This document shows positions 5,984 through 7,445 of a stretch of DNA of 7,445 nt, in pieces; the stretch's first letter is position 1; each line of letters begins with the position of its first letter. The notes under the pieces were generated by a model. The model had not been told where the DNA came from, made no database searches, and worked only from the letters and a program-made list of their open reading frames with translations. The translations under genes and the position numbers were made by a program. Origin of the DNA: CAYVXE01 sp964455375 (GTDB lineage Bacteria; Zhuqueibacterota; Zhuqueibacteria; Oceanimicrobiales; Oceanimicrobiaceae); assembly GCA_964455375.1 (NCBI GenBank), contig CAYVXE010000163.1:1-7445 (forward strand). Reading direction: 5' to 3'.

Positions 5984-6972
5984 ATAAATTTGAATTTGCC
6001 AATCCACAAAACTTGGATGATGCCCTTTCATTTCTTAAAACAAAAAATGCCTTTGTGAAGGCTGGGGGCATTGACTTGCTCGACCTCATGAAAGAGGGCA
6101 TCATGACCCCGCAACGCCTGGTAAATATTCGTGACCTTGAGGAATTGAAATCTATTAAACCTGATGATGCAGGGGCGTTGCATCTGGGAGCGTCTGTAAC
6201 CCTGGCAGAATTAGCTTCGCATCCGGTTATCCGGAAAAAATACCGGGCACTGGCACAGGCCGCTGCAGAAGTTGCAACACCACAGGTCCGAAATAGCGCC
6301 ACACTTGCAGGGAATTTATGCCAGCGACCGCACTGTTGGTATTTTCGCAGTGGGGATTTTGACTGTCTGCGGAAAGGTGGCGACACCTGCTTTGCTGTGG
6401 ATGGGGAAAACCAGTATCACGCCATCTTCGGAAACGATGATGGTTGCGTGATCGTCCATCCTTCGGCAACGGCCGTGGCCCTGAGCGCCTTGCAGGCCAG
6501 ACTCAGAATTACGCACAGGAAGAGTACTCGTGAGATTTCGATTGCGGAATTTTTTGTGACGCCTGATCAGGACATCACAAAGGAAAATACCCTTCAGGCA
6601 GGCGAGATCATCACTGAAATTGTTTTACCACCGGTCGCGGGCGGTGTCAAGAGCTTCTATTTCAAGCAGAAAGAAAAACAGGCATTTGATTGGCCTATCG
6701 CTGATGTTGCTGCCGTTCTCACCATGAAGCAGGGGACATGTACGGATGCAAGAATCGTTTTGGGAGCTGCTGCACCTGTTCCGTGGCGAATTCAGAAGGC
6801 TGAAACGGTTTTGAAAAATAAAGCTGTCACTGTGAAAGTGGCAAAAGAGGCGGCACGTGTGGCATTAAATGATGCGACACCACTGTCCGGAAATGCCTAC
6901 AAAGTCACGGTCTTTAAAACAATGATTTATCGAACCATTTGTTGGGCAGCAGGAATCGACCCTTTTGTTTAA
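5980..6972 (+). CDS. Molybdenum hydroxylase FAD-binding subunit with extra cysteine (putative [4Fe-4S]) insert (PaoB/CoxM-like)
   Basis: The 330-residue protein is the flavin subunit that receives electrons from the [2Fe-2S] centres. Two FAD-binding motifs are visible: KAGGIDLLDLMKEG (27-40, usually AGGTDLL, here Ile replaces Thr) and ATPQVRNSATLAGNL (99-113). The C-terminal CO_deh_flav_C-type domain spans about 215-320. Directly after the second motif lies a cysteine-rich insert with Cys114, Cys119 (HCWYF), Cys129 (DFDC), Cys137 (GGDTC) and Cys156. The equivalent region of E. coli PaoB and of 4-hydroxybenzoyl-CoA reductase beta subunits binds a [4Fe-4S] cluster, so a cluster is likely here. 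The start uses a strong site (AAGGAGGG, 5967-5974) and overlaps the previous stop (ATGA), indicating translational coupling. The order FeS-Mo-FAD differs from the FeS-FAD-Mo order of paoABC. Confidence 0.93.
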   Translation: MNKFEFANPQNLDDALSFLKTKNAFVKAGGIDLLDLMKEGIMTPQRLVNIRDLEELKSIKPDDAGALHLGASVTLAELASHPVIRKKYRALAQAAAEVATPQVRNSATLAGNLCQRPHCWYFRSGDFDCLRKGGDTCFAVDGENQYHAIFGNDDGCVIVHPSATAVALSALQARLRITHRKSTREISIAEFFVTPDQDITKENTLQAGEIITEIVLPPVAGGVKSFYFKQKEKQAFDWPIADVAAVLTMKQGTCTDARIVLGAAAPVPWRIQKAETVLKNKAVTVKVAKEAARVALNDATPLSGNAYKVTVFKTMIYRTICWAAGIDPFV

Positions 6973-6983
6973 GAGGAAAGATT

Positions 6984-7199
6984 ATGAAATTTGACAAGAG
7001 ATCTCACTGCAAACACCTTCGTTCCAAAAAAGCGTATGTTCCGGATTGCAATGACGTGGAAAGCTGGCGCAGCGCTGAATCGTCCACGCAGCAATTCTGG
7101 TGTCTGTGTACGATGACGACTGCGGGGCCAGATAATAAATTGGTGGCCCCGGAGACATGCAGTCCGGAACGCGCGTGCTATGAAAATGTGGAATTTTGA
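6984..7199 (+). CDS. Small cysteine-rich protein of unknown function at the end of the hydroxylase operon
   Basis: The 71-residue product starts 11 bp after the FAD-subunit stop, behind GAGGA (6973-6977, six bases before the ATG). The in-frame ATG at 6939 lies within the preceding gene and has no comparable site, so 6984 is preferred. It has six cysteines (9, 22, 40, 42, 59, 65) in a pattern suggesting metal or Fe-S binding or disulphides: HCKHLRSKKAY near the start, FWCLCTM in the middle, and PETCSPERACYE near the end, plus His8 and His11. There is no signal peptide or membrane segment, and the protein is rich in charged residues. I do not recognise a named family; the ending vaguely resembles other uncharacterised small proteins. 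Its location before the shared terminator implies co-expression with the hydroxylase. A role in cofactor or cluster insertion, or as an accessory redox subunit, is speculation. Confidence 0.75.
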   Translation: MKFDKRSHCKHLRSKKAYVPDCNDVESWRSAESSTQQFWCLCTMTTAGPDNKLVAPETCSPERACYENVEF

Positions 7200-7260
7200 A
7201 GTTAATGTTTGATGACTAAAAACGCTTTGCTTTCCTGTACTCTGCGTATTATGTGACACG

Positions 7261-7285
7261 AGGGACAGGAACGTCTCTTTTTTTT
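7261..7285 (+). terminator. Rho-independent terminator of the hydroxylase operon
   Basis: AGGGAC (7261-7266) pairs with GTCTCT (7273-7278), including one G-U wobble, around a six-base loop (AGGAAC). A run of eight T (7278-7285) begins at the last base of the stem. It lies 61 bp after the stop codon of the small cysteine-rich gene, the expected end of the operon. The remaining 160 bp to the window edge are AT-rich with no gene that I can support. Confidence 0.75.
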
Positions 7286-7445
7286 CTTGACTTTCTCAAA
7301 AATAATAATTACGCTCATTGTAGAATGATGGTATCCCATTTGGCTAAAAACTGTGGTACCTGATAGTTGTTTTTATTGTGCACTTCGTGTCATATAGAAA
7401 CAAGAAACCTTCCTCATTATTAACGATCTAGATTTCTTGCTTCCA

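Noticed and set aside
7287..7315. Promoter candidate TTGACT-N17-TACGCT downstream of the operon terminator
   Set aside because: The -10 element is poor (three of six) and no gene follows within the window.
1..7445. CRISPR array, tRNA, rRNA or insertion sequence
   Set aside because: No regularly spaced repeats, tRNA-like cloverleaf, rRNA core sequence or transposase was seen on either strand.

Overview
The window is a 7.4 kb piece of a draft bacterial genome: it contains a run of exactly 100 N at 4355-4454, the usual placeholder for a scaffold gap of unknown size. Base composition is moderate (mid-40s % GC by eye) with AT-rich intergenic regions. Most genes start behind clear Shine-Dalgarno sequences (several are AAGGAGG-type), and two good sigma70-like promoters are visible. 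This argues against a typical member of Bacteroidota, which mostly lack Shine-Dalgarno sequences and use a TAnnTTTG -7 element. However, the OxyR and DinB-family proteins look like those of the wider FCB group (for example Calditrichota, Ignavibacteriota or KSB1-like lineages). The phylum assignment is a guess.

Layout. (1) Positions 1-840 hold a peroxide-defence pair. On the minus strand is the first ~238 codons of a haem catalase, running off the left edge and interrupted by one in-frame TAG at codon 69. Divergent to it is an OxyR regulator (852-1790) with redox cysteines at residues 199 and 208. The 135-bp spacer between them carries a perfect ATAG-N7-CTAT OxyR element. (2) Positions 1791-2325 have no convincing gene but contain a near-consensus promoter (2089-2117) about 200 nt upstream of a DinB-family protein (2326-2838). 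(3) An M15-type peptidoglycan peptidase with an N-terminal peptidoglycan-binding-like segment (2964-3575) follows, probably ended by a hairpin terminator.

(4) Positions 3647-7285 form one transcription unit for a three-subunit molybdenum hydroxylase of the xanthine dehydrogenase/aldehyde oxidoreductase family. Its parts are a promoter, a ~130-nt leader able to form nested and competing stems, a Tat-exported [2Fe-2S] subunit (cut by the gap), the molybdopterin-binding catalytic subunit (its N-terminal part lost in the gap), an FAD subunit with an extra cysteine cluster (ATGA overlap with the previous gene), a 71-aa cysteine-rich protein of unknown function, and a Rho-independent terminator. 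Electrons from substrate oxidation at the Mo site would pass through the [2Fe-2S] centres to FAD. By analogy with E. coli PaoABC the complex probably acts in the periplasm after export of the folded complex on one Tat signal. The substrate cannot be read from the sequence.

The least explained items are the cysteine-rich small protein at the end of the hydroxylase operon and the structured leader in front of it. The catalase nonsense codon and the real size of the assembly gap also deserve checking.
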